This document shows positions 54,526 through 63,496 of a DNA stretch of 64,000 bases, piece by piece. The notes under the pieces were generated by a model. That model was not told the origin of the DNA, made no database searches, and was given only the letters and a program-made list of their open reading frames with translations. The position numbers and the translations under genes are program-made. This stretch comes from Halolactibacillus miurensis (GTDB taxonomy: Bacteria; Bacillota; Bacilli; Bacillales; Amphibacillaceae): the NCBI RefSeq assembly GCF_900116255.1, contig NZ_FPAI01000003.1, forward strand, positions 62,001 to 126,000, written 5' to 3'. The stretch's first letter is position 1; every line of letters starts with the position of its first letter.

Positions 54526-55375
54526 ATCCAACCACCTCCTTCAGTGCCGTCAAATCATGAAAGGCACCGTAAATGTCTTGATTCGAAAAATTTTCTATGA
54601 TGGTATCTAAGTTATTGTGAGCCGCCGTTAATCCTTCTTCGTAGTAAGTATTGCGTTCTGTCAGTCCATACTCACCTGGTGGTTTGAATTCGTAAATGGT
54701 TGTGATTGGTAGCCCAATAGATTCCGCAAGTGCTGCTTCATATATCATATGTTCAATTTCATCATCTCGATAATAATTCATTATCGCTAATTCTGTCGCT
54801 GCTTCTGTTATTAAGAATTCTAATACTTGCTTATAGCCTCTTGTATCATAAAAGTAGGGCACGACCGTAATCATCTCCAAATCATGTGCGGTTAAATACG
54901 TATAAAGCGCACGCATATTGGCCATAAAGCTCAGCTGGAGCGTTTCATCGTCCCAGTCAAAGTCATCGAGTAAATATGGTTCAACATCGACGACCAGCCC
55001 TTTCAATTGCTGATCAACTTGTAATTGCTTGTTAATCGTGATGATACGCCGAGCTTCTTCAATTAAACTAGCCGCTCCACCTTCACGTGCCCACTCGGGT
55101 GTACCAATCAACTGGTAGACAGCCATTTCACTGCCCATGTCTTCAAGAAACAACTGGATGTCTGTGACCGACAAATCGCTAGAAAACGATTGAAACAGTC
55201 GTTTGATCTCATACTGATGAAGGAAATCCGCTGTATCCTCCCCCTTATCGATTACCGTTTCTTTATCCCACGAAAAAATAGCGATGTTCGGCTCTTGTTG
55301 ATCATTTGTGACATATAACCAGACACCTATGATGAATACGACAATGACGATCAGTTTAATTAGATCATCCCTCAA
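54518..55375 (-). CDS. Membrane-anchored TIM-barrel-like protein, unknown function
   Basis: This 285-residue protein has an N-terminal anchor (residues 6-22) and an extracellular domain with the feel of a degenerate glycosidase barrel: LKGLVVDVEPYLLDDFDWDD near 125 (a DxE-type strand end), LEMITVVPYFYDTRGYK near 165, ATELAIMNYYRDDEIE near 190 and LPITTIYEFKPPGEYGL near 222. The DVEP/NYYR pattern recalls GH18-like barrels, but the diagnostic DxxDxDxE is absent. It is the first gene of the operon, reached from the structured leader at 55432-55509. Role unknown. Confidence 0.65.
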   Translation of the reverse strand: MRDDLIKLIVIVVFIIGVWLYVTNDQQEPNIAIFSWDKETVIDKGEDTADFLHQYEIKRLFQSFSSDLSVTDIQLFLEDMGSEMAVYQLIGTPEWAREGGAASLIEEARRIITINKQLQVDQQLKGLVVDVEPYLLDDFDWDDETLQLSFMANMRALYTYLTAHDLEMITVVPYFYDTRGYKQVLEFLITEAATELAIMNYYRDDEIEHMIYEAALAESIGLPITTIYEFKPPGEYGLTERNTYYEEGLTAAHNNLDTIIENFSNQDIYGAFHDLTALKEVVGYE

Positions 55376-55431
55376 TCACTCACCTCCCTTAACTCAGCTG
55401 ACACGCAGTGTGACACGATAGGGCTACTCTT

Positions 55432-55463
55432 AAAAAAAACCGCCCTAAACAGCTAGGACGGTT
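55432..55463 (-). terminator. Leader terminator upstream of the surface operon
   Basis: On the minus strand AACCGTCCTA pairs with TAGGGCGGTT (one G-U) and is followed by eight T. It lies between the operon's likely promoter and its first gene, so transcription would stop before the operon unless read-through is allowed. Confidence 0.8.
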
Positions 55464-55510
55464 GCGCCACCTGCTCGTTATCTACCAGGCACCCATTTAA
55501 AGTAGATAAG
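55464..55510 (-). ncRNA. Candidate structured leader (riboswitch-like pseudoknot)
   Basis: On the minus strand an 8-bp perfect stem (TTATCTAC / GTAGATAA, 55509-55502 with 55485-55478) has a 16-nt loop whose GCCTG can pair with CAGGT just 3' of the stem (55473-55469). That gives an H-type pseudoknot ending a few bases before the terminator. I do not recognise it as a known riboswitch class. Confidence 0.4.
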
Positions 55511-55623
55511 TCTTCACACCTTAAGTAAAACCTTTAGTTCATTAAAAAAATAATCATTTATTTATACCCGCTTTTTCACATAGTGAACCCTTTTAAAGAC
55601 AAAAAACGAGAAATTTCTTTATT

Positions 55624-55665
55624 ATTTAAAAAACCACCACCCATTCACATGTTTGGGTGGTGGTT
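55624..55665 (-). terminator. Terminator of the aminopeptidase gene
   Basis: A perfect 12-bp stem (AACCACCACCCA at 55632-55643 against 55654-55665) is followed on the minus strand by TTTTTT. Confidence 0.9.
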
Positions 55666-55686
55666 AACATAACGCATGAGACGTTC

Positions 55687-56931
55687 TTAGTTATTCATTC
55701 CAGGCAGTGCCCATTCTCCTTTACGGAAGACGGCTTCTGTTTCACCATTTTCTAATACACCATCAATATCTAACTCAGCTGAGCCAATCATAAAGTCAAC
55801 ATGCGTCAAGCTATCATTCACACCGTGTGCGTCAAGTTCTTCATCTGACATTTTCGCCCCACCTTCCATATTGGTTGGATAAGCTTTACCTAAGGCGATG
55901 TGACAAGACGCATTTTCATCATACAGTGTGTTATAGAAAATCAGACCTGATTGTGAAATAGGTGAATGATGCGGTACGAGCGCAATCTCACCAAGACGCT
56001 TCGCGCCTTCATCGGTATCAAGTAAATGTTTTAATGTGTCATAACCCGTTTCTGCTTCAAAGTCTGTGACTTTGCCGTCTTTGAACGTAAGTTTAAAGTG
56101 ATCAATCATGTTGCCACCGTAAATCAGTGGCTTCGTGCTTGTGACAACCCCGTCAACGTGGTATTTATCCGGCATCGTAAACACTTCTTCTGTCGGCATA
56201 TTCGGGTTAAAGTGACGGCCTTCTTCTGTATACGCCCCGCCACCTTTCCAAATGTGGCCTTTCGGTAAGCCGAACGTAATATCCGTACCTGGTGCCGTAA
56301 ATTTAAGTGACGTATATTTTTTATCATTTAAAATTTTATGGGCCGCTTTAAGTGTTGCATTGTGCTCATCCCATGCTTTAATTGGGTCTTCTGTATTCAC
56401 ACGGACAATGTTAAAGATTTGTTCCCACAGTAATTCTTTTGCTGTTTCAGCATCTTTACCTGGGAAGATCTTCATTGCCCAGTCATTGGTTGGAATCGAG
56501 ATGATTGACCAAGCAATTTTATCATTCATCGTATATTTGCGGAATGCTTTCATCGCCTCAGCACTCGCTTTTGTCGCTTTAGCCACGCGACTAGGGTCAA
56601 CATCTTTTAATAGATCTGGGTTTGTTGAACGGACCGATAATAAAGCCACATCATCTTCTGCATAGTATAAGTATTTATCAACGAGCCACTGAGGAACCGT
56701 TGTTAAAGCTTCTTCTGCCGCATGTAAGTAACGTTGTAACGTGATCTCATCATCTTGCCAGTTAATCACGACATCTTTCGCTCCAAGCTCATAAGCTTTC
56801 TTCACAAGTGTTCGGGTAAAATCAACGCCTTCAATTGATGAGTTAATCATTAATACTTGATTCTCTTTTAAGTTGACACCTGTTTTTAGCGCGAGTTCCG
56901 CGTATTTTTCTAACATTTGTTGTTCTGCCAT
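55687..56931 (-). CDS. ampS: M29-family aminopeptidase (AmpS/PepS type)
   Basis: This 414-residue cytoplasmic metallo-aminopeptidase trims N-terminal residues from peptides. Family segments are LENYAELALKTGVNL-type start (here EKYAELALKTGVNLKENQ), PGTDITFGLPKGHIWKGGGA near 225, the metal ligands in NMPTEEVFTMPDKYHVDG near 260 and NPN/ETGYD region, HHSPISQSGLIFYNTLYDEN near 335 and the final HVDFMIGSAELDIDG. Length is normal for the family. ATG 56931 follows GGAGGG; the longer frame starts at a TTG upstream of that site. Confidence 0.94.
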   Translation of the reverse strand: MAEQQMLEKYAELALKTGVNLKENQVLMINSSIEGVDFTRTLVKKAYELGAKDVVINWQDDEITLQRYLHAAEEALTTVPQWLVDKYLYYAEDDVALLSVRSTNPDLLKDVDPSRVAKATKASAEAMKAFRKYTMNDKIAWSIISIPTNDWAMKIFPGKDAETAKELLWEQIFNIVRVNTEDPIKAWDEHNATLKAAHKILNDKKYTSLKFTAPGTDITFGLPKGHIWKGGGAYTEEGRHFNPNMPTEEVFTMPDKYHVDGVVTSTKPLIYGGNMIDHFKLTFKDGKVTDFEAETGYDTLKHLLDTDEGAKRLGEIALVPHHSPISQSGLIFYNTLYDENASCHIALGKAYPTNMEGGAKMSDEELDAHGVNDSLTHVDFMIGSAELDIDGVLENGETEAVFRKGEWALPGMNN

Positions 56932-57005
56932 TTGTTTTCCCTCCAAATATAATCTAGGTTACTCCACGTCTATTATACACAAACACTTTCCATTGTTGAA
57001 ATAAT

Positions 57006-58886
57006 CTATTTTTCTAATGACTCAACCAGTAATGATAATTCTTCCCAGCGTTCCATCTTTTCTTCTAAAGCCATTTCAAGCGCAAGTTGTTCATCATAAG
57101 CGAGCCTGACCTTTTCACTATCACTCCCTGCATCAATAACGGCTTGTTTTTTTTCTTCAATTTTATCTTCAAGCGCACCAATCTCATCTTCAATCGTTTG
57201 CCATTCTTTTTGTTCATTATACGACAATTTCTTTTTCTTCTTCACGGGGGCTGATGGTTCTTTATTCATGACTTTTTGTTCTTTTTTATCTTCTTTGCGC
57301 TCGGCCAAGTAGTCACTATAATCCCCGTAAAAGGTGTCGATGATACCATCATCAGTAAAAACAAATAATTGATCAGCCGTGCGGTCTAAAAAGTAACGGT
57401 CGTGAGACACACTGATGACAACGCCTGGAAACTCATCTAAATAGTTTTCTAAGATAGCCAGAGTCTCGGTATCTAAATCATTGGTCGGCTCATCGAGTAG
57501 TAACACATTCGGTTCCTGCATTAAGACATGTAGGAGATAAAGTCTACGCTTTTCGCCACCTGAAAGCCGGCGGATAAACGTCTGTTGGTCACCTCGACTA
57601 AAGAGGAAGCGTTCGAGCATTTGTTCAGCGGTAATGACTTGGTCATCTTTCGTATGAATGACGTCAGCCGTCTTTCTGATATAGTCAATAATTTTTAAAT
57701 CTTCATCCATCTCCGAGTGGTCTTGCGTGTAGTAGCCAATCTTGACTGTTTCACCCACACGAATCTCACCCGCATCAGGCAGCATTCGCCCCGCCAACAT
57801 ATTGAGTAAGGTTGATTTACCACTCCCGTTTTTACCGACGATACCAATCCGGTCATCTGGCTTAATTAAGAAGCTAAATGGTTGAAACAATGCTTCTCCC
57901 TCAAAGCTTTTGGTTACGTCCGTTAACTCAAAGACTTCATCGCCGAGACGCGTCCCCCGCAAGTTCAACTCTACTTCTCGTTGTTTCTGTTCAAAGGTCT
58001 GTTTTTTCATCTCTAAAACACGGTCAATGCGCGCTTTTTGTTTCGTCGTCCGTGCTTTAACTCCCGCTTTTAACCAAGCGATTTCTTTCTTTAAGATGTT
58101 TTGGTGCTTTTGTTTACTTTGTTCAGCCAGTTCTAAACGCTCAGCTTTTTTCTCTAAATACGTTTCATAGTTACCAACATAACGGTACATCTGCCCTTTA
58201 TCTAGTTCATAGATGCGATTCGTCACCCGGTTTAAGAAATAACGGTCGTGAGTGACGATAATGAGCGCACCTTTATAGCTCGGTAAATATTGTTCTAACC
58301 ACTCAATCGAATCATGATCGAGATGGTTGGTCGGCTCATCTAATATGAGTAGATCTGCCGGTTGAATGAGTGCCTTTGCCAGAGCGACCCGCTTTTTCTG
58401 ACCACCAGAAAGGGCATGAATCGTTTGATGATAGTCATGAATACCGAGCTTTGATAGAATGGTTTTCGCCTGTGTTTCGTGATCCCAGGCATTTTCTCTA
58501 TCCATTCGTTCTTGTGCTCGTTGAAACACTTTTAGTTTTTGTTCACTTAACGGATCTTGTTCTAAACTGCTCCGTGCTTGTTCATATTGATGCAGCGTTT
58601 TGATCAGTGGCAAATCCCCCATGTAGATTTCATCTAAGACCGTCAGGTCTTCTTTTAGTTCCGCTTCTTGAGCTAAGTAACTCACGGTGAAATCTTTCGG
58701 ATGTTTTAACTCCCCGAAGTCTGCGTCTTCTTTTTTACTCATGATTTTTAAGAAGGTCGACTTGCCTGTTCCGTTAACACCGACGAGGCCAATCCGTTCT
58801 CCGGTTTCGATTGAAAAGCTCACCCCATCGAGTAAGACTTTTTCACCGAACGCTTTATGTAATTGATGTGCTGATAGAATCTCCAT
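57006..58886 (-). CDS. ABC-F family ATPase (Uup-like)
   Basis: This 626-residue soluble protein has two ATP-binding cassettes and no membrane domain. First cassette: GVNGTGKST near residue 36, LSGGQKKR, DEPTNHLD. The linker helix pair (about 235-310) follows. Second cassette: GKNGSGKST near 345, LSGGEKRR, DEPTNDLD. The charged tail from 535 ends in a coiled coil (EIGALEDKIEEKKQA and EEKMERWEELSLLVES), as in Uup. ABC-F proteins act on ribosomes to relieve stalling or resist antibiotics; Uup-type members rescue ribosomes and affect DNA stability. ATG 58886 follows AAAGGAG. Confidence 0.93.
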   Translation of the reverse strand: MEILSAHQLHKAFGEKVLLDGVSFSIETGERIGLVGVNGTGKSTFLKIMSKKEDADFGELKHPKDFTVSYLAQEAELKEDLTVLDEIYMGDLPLIKTLHQYEQARSSLEQDPLSEQKLKVFQRAQERMDRENAWDHETQAKTILSKLGIHDYHQTIHALSGGQKKRVALAKALIQPADLLILDEPTNHLDHDSIEWLEQYLPSYKGALIIVTHDRYFLNRVTNRIYELDKGQMYRYVGNYETYLEKKAERLELAEQSKQKHQNILKKEIAWLKAGVKARTTKQKARIDRVLEMKKQTFEQKQREVELNLRGTRLGDEVFELTDVTKSFEGEALFQPFSFLIKPDDRIGIVGKNGSGKSTLLNMLAGRMLPDAGEIRVGETVKIGYYTQDHSEMDEDLKIIDYIRKTADVIHTKDDQVITAEQMLERFLFSRGDQQTFIRRLSGGEKRRLYLLHVLMQEPNVLLLDEPTNDLDTETLAILENYLDEFPGVVISVSHDRYFLDRTADQLFVFTDDGIIDTFYGDYSDYLAERKEDKKEQKVMNKEPSAPVKKKKKLSYNEQKEWQTIEDEIGALEDKIEEKKQAVIDAGSDSEKVRLAYDEQLALEMALEEKMERWEELSLLVESLEK

Positions 58887-58950
58887 AATAGTCTCCTTTT
58901 TCACGTATCACTACTGTTAAGTATAGTATAACTTGAGTCAGTTAAACAAG

Positions 58951-58990
58951 AAAAAACACAGCACCAAAGCGTTAAGGCTGTGTTTTTTCC
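58951..58990 (-). terminator. Terminator after the cardiolipin synthase gene
   Basis: AAAAAACACAGC at 58951-58962 pairs with GCTGTGTTTTTT at 58977-58988. The minus strand ends the arm in a T run, as needed for the gene at 59028. Confidence 0.85.
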
Positions 58991-59027
58991 AATGAGCTTA
59001 TTGATCTATCCATTTAAAAAGTGCTAC

Positions 59028-60470
59028 TTATAGAATTGGCGAAATTAACCTTGCGACGGATTCTTTAAAGCGAATCCAAGTTGAACGTTTTTTATAATCT
59101 TCCAGTGAGAGCGTGTAACATTCCTTCATGTCCCGTTCATATTGTTTAAGGAGTTGACGTGCCACTTGTTCACTGTACATAAACGCATTCACTTCAAAGT
59201 TTAACCGGAAACTACGCACATCAATGTTGGCGGTACCGACACTTGAAAGTTTCCCATCAACGACAATCGTCTTCGCATGAAGAAAGCCGTTTTCATAAAT
59301 ATGGATTTTAGCCCCTGCTTCTAACATATTTCCTACATAAGAATACGTTGCCCAGTAAACAAACGGGTGATCGGGCTTATTCGGAATCATGATCCGAACG
59401 TCAATCCCAGACAGTGACGCAATGCGAACCGCATCGGCCAGTGATTCGTCAGGAATGAAGTAAGGCGTTTGAATGTAGACATATTCTTCTGCTTCCATGA
59501 TCATCTTAATGTAGCCATACTTAATCTGTTCCCAATCATTATCCGGTCCGCTTGAAACAATCTGCATCCCGACATTCCCTTTTGGTGTTGCTGTGTAGTA
59601 GACAGGATCGTATTGAAGCACACGCTCCTTTGATGCTTGGTTCCAGTCTAAAATAAATCGGGTTTGCATATTTCGCACCGCTTCACCAACAACGCGCAAG
59701 TGCGTATCACGCCAGTAACCAAACTTTCGTGACTTTCCTAAGTATTCATCGCCAATATTAAACCCGCCGATGTAACCAATCCGGCCGTCAATAATGGCGA
59801 GCTTACGGTGGTTGCGGTGATTAATTTTAAAGTTCAATTTAGGAATGATTGACGGGAAAAAAGCTTCAACATGTACACCCGCATCTTTAAGGGCCTTAAT
59901 ATATTTTCTGCTGAGGCGTCTGGCGCCCATGTCATCATATAAGAATCTAACTTCTAATCCTTTTTTCGCACGGTCAATGAGCGCATCAGCAATCTTCCAC
60001 CCAAGTTCGTCACTACGTACAATATAATACACTAAATGGACGTGATGCTTCGCATGTTTAATATCAAATAAGAGCTGATCAAACTTTTCTTTACCGTCGC
60101 TAAAAATCTTCACATCGTTATGTTGGGTTAGAATCGCATCATTGTTACGTAAATGTAGATAAAATAAGTCTTTATGATGGCGGTATCCCTTTTGAATCGG
60201 AAATGAATTTTCTTCAAGTAACTGTAACTGATTCTGGGCTGCCTTTTTGACACCTAACTTACTTTTATTATCCCAAATAAATAGTTTCGTGTTACTGAGC
60301 TTACGTCCAAAGATTAAATACAAAATAAAGCCCGCGATAGGGATAAAGGTTAAAACGAGTAACCATGCCCATGTCGATGTAGGATTTTTACGCTCTAAGA
60401 AGACAATCGTGAAGGCTAATACAATATTAAAAACTAATAGGGCCCCAAGTAAAAATGTAGGGACTGTCAT
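59028..60470 (-). CDS. cls: Cardiolipin synthase (phospholipase D type)
   Basis: This 480-residue membrane enzyme joins two phosphatidylglycerols to cardiolipin plus glycerol. It has two N-terminal helices (5-25 and 35-55, with ERKNPTSTWAWLL between) and two PLD domains, each with an HKD motif. The first is INHRNHRKLAIIDGRIGYIG near residue 220, where the Lys is in HRK. The second is FLHAKTIVVDGKLSSVGTAN near 398. The start follows AGAGGTGAGG. It is a one-gene unit, convergent with nothing on the right. Length is typical. Confidence 0.95.
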   Translation of the reverse strand: MTVPTFLLGALLVFNIVLAFTIVFLERKNPTSTWAWLLVLTFIPIAGFILYLIFGRKLSNTKLFIWDNKSKLGVKKAAQNQLQLLEENSFPIQKGYRHHKDLFYLHLRNNDAILTQHNDVKIFSDGKEKFDQLLFDIKHAKHHVHLVYYIVRSDELGWKIADALIDRAKKGLEVRFLYDDMGARRLSRKYIKALKDAGVHVEAFFPSIIPKLNFKINHRNHRKLAIIDGRIGYIGGFNIGDEYLGKSRKFGYWRDTHLRVVGEAVRNMQTRFILDWNQASKERVLQYDPVYYTATPKGNVGMQIVSSGPDNDWEQIKYGYIKMIMEAEEYVYIQTPYFIPDESLADAVRIASLSGIDVRIMIPNKPDHPFVYWATYSYVGNMLEAGAKIHIYENGFLHAKTIVVDGKLSSVGTANIDVRSFRLNFEVNAFMYSEQVARQLLKQYERDMKECYTLSLEDYKKRSTWIRFKESVARLISPIL

Positions 60471-60740
60471 TTCCTCACCTCTTTTCTTTCATATCCATAA
60501 TATAGCATACCTAGGCTAACTCATGCACTTTTCTAGGTAACAGATACGAAAACCATGTGAAAAGTCATGGTTCACCACTCATTATTTAGGCCTCTTTATC
60601 TAGAAATTGACTCGTCTTATTCATTATTATATGTTATTCCCCTTCATGACATGAGTTAGGCAGGCAAACGATCAAAATTGATTAAAAAAGTTAAAAACGC
60701 ACCTTTAACGTTATTGCTTTCTTTCACTATTTATAATAAG

Positions 60741-60752
60741 ATACTAGTATAC
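60741..60752. promoter_or_regulatory. CTAG-centred operator before kdgK
   Basis: ATACTAGTATAC contains the perfect palindrome ATACTAGTAT found before gntR at 2943-2952. It lies directly after a TATAAT, so binding would block the promoter. This links kdgK, nearly 58 kb away, to the regulator at 3017. Confidence 0.65.
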
Positions 60753-60753
60753 A

Positions 60754-60767
60754 TGAAAACGCATGCA
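60754..60767 (+). promoter_or_regulatory. cre-like CcpA site before kdgK
   Basis: TGAAAACGCATGCA matches the cre consensus at 13 of 14 positions and is adjacent to the CTAG operator, the same pairing as before both symporters. Confidence 0.6.
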
Positions 60768-60828
60768 ATAATAAACATAGCTTGTTCACATCACTTTAAT
60801 ACTACAACTCAATAAAGGAGCGACTAGA

Positions 60829-61839
60829 ATGGCAAACGTCTTAACATTAGGTGAGATTCTACTCAGACTCTCAACACCGACAGGCACACGATTATCCACC
60901 GCAAAACAACTTGATTTAAATTACGGTGGGGCCGAAGCAAACACGGCCATCTCTTTAGCTATTTTCGGACACGAGACAACTTTTATCACCCGCTTACCCG
61001 ATCATGCTCTCACAATCGGTATGATGCGTTACTTAAAAGGACTTGGGGTGAACACAAATAACATCATTAAAGGAGGGAAAAAGGTAGGCAGTTACTTTTT
61101 AGATGTGGGGGTCGGACAGCGTGCTTCAGAAGTCATCTATGACCGGGCAGGTTCTGCCTTTAGTGAACTAACAGAAAGCATGATAGATTTAGATACCGCA
61201 ATCGATGGTTATGACTTGATTCATCTAACTGGTATTACACCGGCCTTATCACAATCTTTACAAGGCTTCACCCTTAAACTAATGAAAAAAGCAAACGAAA
61301 AAAATATCCCTATTAGCTTTGACTTTAACTTCAGACAAACACTCTGGTCTAAAGAACAAGCGCGTTCATTTTTCACTGAAGCGATGCCGTATCTGACCCA
61401 CGTGTCACTTAGCCCGTGGGATATGACCCATCTTCTCGGCTACGATGACTTATCTCTATCAAATCGTCATGAAGATACACTCAACACGTGCTACAAACGT
61501 TTAATCGCTGATTATCCAAATATCCAAACGGTGTATGCGACAAAACGCCTCAGTCCATCAGCTTCTAAAAATGATTTAACCGGGTATTTCTATACAAACG
61601 GCACGCTTTTCTCATCTGAGACGTATACGATTGACCCGATTATTGACCGCGTCGGCGGTGGCGATGCTTTTGCATCTGGTATTTTACACGGGATCTTATC
61701 TCAATTTGAACCAGACAAAACGGTCACCTTTGCGACACAAGCATCGGTATTGAAACACTATATCTCAGGAGATGCGAACCTTGTTACCGAACAAGATGTG
61801 CTTGATGTGATGGCACACGGAGCGCAGATTAAGCGGTAA
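60829..61839 (+). CDS. kdgK: 2-dehydro-3-deoxygluconokinase (KDG kinase), PfkB family
   Basis: This 336-residue cytoplasmic kinase phosphorylates 2-keto-3-deoxygluconate to KDPG, the common step of galacturonate and glucuronate catabolism. PfkB/ribokinase features are LTLGEILLRLSTPTGTRLS at the start, the substrate-side NYGGAEANTAISLAIFGHET near 31, FDFNFRQTLWSK near 165 and the catalytic GGGDAFASGILHGIL near 285 with the base Asp. The GEILLRLS and GGAEAN pattern fits KdgK better than fructokinase. The start follows AAAGGAG. No KDPG aldolase gene is adjacent. Confidence 0.9.
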   Translation: MANVLTLGEILLRLSTPTGTRLSTAKQLDLNYGGAEANTAISLAIFGHETTFITRLPDHALTIGMMRYLKGLGVNTNNIIKGGKKVGSYFLDVGVGQRASEVIYDRAGSAFSELTESMIDLDTAIDGYDLIHLTGITPALSQSLQGFTLKLMKKANEKNIPISFDFNFRQTLWSKEQARSFFTEAMPYLTHVSLSPWDMTHLLGYDDLSLSNRHEDTLNTCYKRLIADYPNIQTVYATKRLSPSASKNDLTGYFYTNGTLFSSETYTIDPIIDRVGGGDAFASGILHGILSQFEPDKTVTFATQASVLKHYISGDANLVTEQDVLDVMAHGAQIKR

Positions 61840-61895
61840 GTTAAATAGACACACGCACTTAATTGTCGTTTAGTACCATGTTAGTATAAACAAAA

Positions 61896-61942
61896 ACACC
61901 GTTAAATCAAGCTTTCGATCCTCTTGATTTGACGGTGCTTAT
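61896..61942 (+). terminator. Terminator after kdgK
   Basis: CACCGTTAAATCAAG at 61897-61911 pairs with CTTGATTTGACGGTG at 61923-61937 (one G-U), with an A-rich left flank and a T-containing right tail. It may also serve the convergent GH43 gene. Confidence 0.8.
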
Positions 61943-62050
61943 TTATTGAGCCATTTTGATTCACACTATCTAAGTCAATAATGCCGATTGGAAAATTAAA
62001 CAAGTTACGCTATCGTTTTATTAAAAAATCCAGTTATAACGTTACACATA

Positions 62051-63496
62051 TTAACTCAATTCAAATGATAAAAAATCCAACACTCCTTCCCCTATAAACA
62101 TAAAATATAGCGCTACTATACCTTCAACATTTTCTAATTCTCTAGACGAAAACCAAGAAAATTCCTCACATGATTTCACATCAATTGCCGTCATTTGTTT
62201 ACCATTTAGTTCCGTACTAACGAGGATTTTTCCATTCATTTTAGATTTTACCTTTATTGCTAGCTTATTTAAGTTCATCATGTTAAAGTACTTAAATCCA
62301 ACCACACTTCCATCATGCATATTCGCAATATATTGGATAGGTCTGTCCTCGCCGTCTTGTTTTGTTTCTGTTATATAAGGCTGTCGATATTTGTTTAAAA
62401 TCGCCCATGGACGGTAACGATTCGCACCTTTATCTGACATAAGTACACTAGCGATTCTCGCCTCATATTCACCTTGACCTAATAACGGTCCATTATTTAA
62501 TCCACAGCTTGTCATCTCCACTTGATCAATCGAGCCATTTGAATTAATGGTTATTTTCTCTGCACATGCTTGACGTGAAAACATATGACCATTGGTATGT
62601 CGGTGATAAAACACATACCATTGATTGTTTATTTCGACTAAACTGCCATGGTTATTGCCATAATAATATTCTGCTTGTCTGTCTTGTTGGTCAACGTCTA
62701 TATTACCGTTACTAATGATCGTGCCACCAAAAACGAAATCTCGATCAGGATAATCACTGATGGCATAACAGAGTTCGTGTTCATGAATCGATGAATAGAT
62801 AAAGTAATAGCGCTCACCCATCTTTCTCATCGAACTCGCCTCGAAAAACGCGTGATTGTTAAAGCTTGTATCTTTAGCGTCAGAGACTTGAGGCACGATT
62901 AATGCCGGACCTGATTTAACCGTCAGCATATCTTTTTCTAACTCAAAAACATACGCACCAACCATCCGTCTGCCTTTTGATAACAGCCTTAAAGGTGAGG
63001 TTTTCTTTGGTGCAAATCCTGAATAGAGGTACACGCGTTCATCGTCAACAAATATGCCCGGATCAAATTGAAAGACATCGCCTGTTTGTTTGCCGACAAT
63101 GTTACCGTCAGGATATTTTACGTGCCCGTAAAATTCAAAAGGTCCCGTAGGTGTTTCGCTTTTGGCGACAGACATGACACCAGAAAAACCTAATGTATAG
63201 TAGAGATAATACTGTCCATCAGGTCCTTTCGCGATATCTGGCGCAAACATATTCTTTTTTCCTGTTTTGTTGTGTGGATCTTGATTCTTTTTGTATATGA
63301 TACCCTCATATCGCCAACTTGCTAAATCATCGATTGGGGCAGACCACGTCACATAATCATTCTCACAAAAGGCTTTGCCATTAAACTGATCATGTGAACC
63401 ATAAACATACACACGGTCACCAAATACATACGGCTCTCCATCAGGTATATACTCATCACTTGGAAGGTAAGGATTAAACGCTTGTTTCTTCATCAT
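62051..63496 (-). CDS. GH43 glycosidase (arabinofuranosidase/xylosidase type) with C-terminal beta domain
   Basis: This 481-residue protein has no signal peptide, so it is probably cytoplasmic. The five-bladed propeller shows the GH43 triad: base Asp in YIPDGEPYVFGDRVYVYGSH (D19), the Asp of NMFAPDIAKGPDGQYYLYYT near 85, and the acid Glu in NHAFFEASSMRKMGERYYFI near 217. A C-terminal beta-sandwich (about 385-481, FKYFNMMNLNKLAIKVKSKM) resembles CBM6-type modules. GH43 enzymes remove arabinose or xylose from hemicellulose fragments. Its ATG overlaps the stop of the GT2 gene upstream (TAATG). Exact specificity is not determinable. Confidence 0.87.
   Translation of the reverse strand: MMKKQAFNPYLPSDEYIPDGEPYVFGDRVYVYGSHDQFNGKAFCENDYVTWSAPIDDLASWRYEGIIYKKNQDPHNKTGKKNMFAPDIAKGPDGQYYLYYTLGFSGVMSVAKSETPTGPFEFYGHVKYPDGNIVGKQTGDVFQFDPGIFVDDERVYLYSGFAPKKTSPLRLLSKGRRMVGAYVFELEKDMLTVKSGPALIVPQVSDAKDTSFNNHAFFEASSMRKMGERYYFIYSSIHEHELCYAISDYPDRDFVFGGTIISNGNIDVDQQDRQAEYYYGNNHGSLVEINNQWYVFYHRHTNGHMFSRQACAEKITINSNGSIDQVEMTSCGLNNGPLLGQGEYEARIASVLMSDKGANRYRPWAILNKYRQPYITETKQDGEDRPIQYIANMHDGSVVGFKYFNMMNLNKLAIKVKSKMNGKILVSTELNGKQMTAIDVKSCEEFSWFSSRELENVEGIVALYFMFIGEGVLDFLSFELS

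Larger units (their letters stand above)
55376..55686. other. Leader and promoter region of the surface operon
   Basis: There is no gene in these 311 bp. On the minus strand it holds, in order, the aminopeptidase terminator, a small inverted repeat TTCAC-ATA-GTGAA (55575-55587), a TATAAA-containing stretch, a candidate pseudoknotted leader (55464-55510) and an intrinsic terminator (55432-55463), about 57 bp before the first gene. Confidence 0.75.
60471..60828. other. Regulatory region upstream of kdgK
   Basis: These 358 bp hold no gene. They contain the divergent promoter area for cls and, nearer kdgK, a TATAAT at 60732-60737, a CTAG-centred operator at 60741-60752 and a cre-like site at 60754-60767. 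The rest shows nothing I recognise. Confidence 0.75.

Noticed and set aside
55464-55560. T-box leader
   Set aside because: CAGGTGGCGCAACCG before the terminator recalls the T-box AGGGTGGNACCGCG, but the match is poor, the leader is too short for the specifier stem and the genes downstream are not amino-acid related.
55464-55560. c-di-GMP-I (GEMM) riboswitch
   Set aside because: The conserved GEMM core (CACGCACAGGGCAAACC and the GGGACGCAAAGCCUC segment) is not present.
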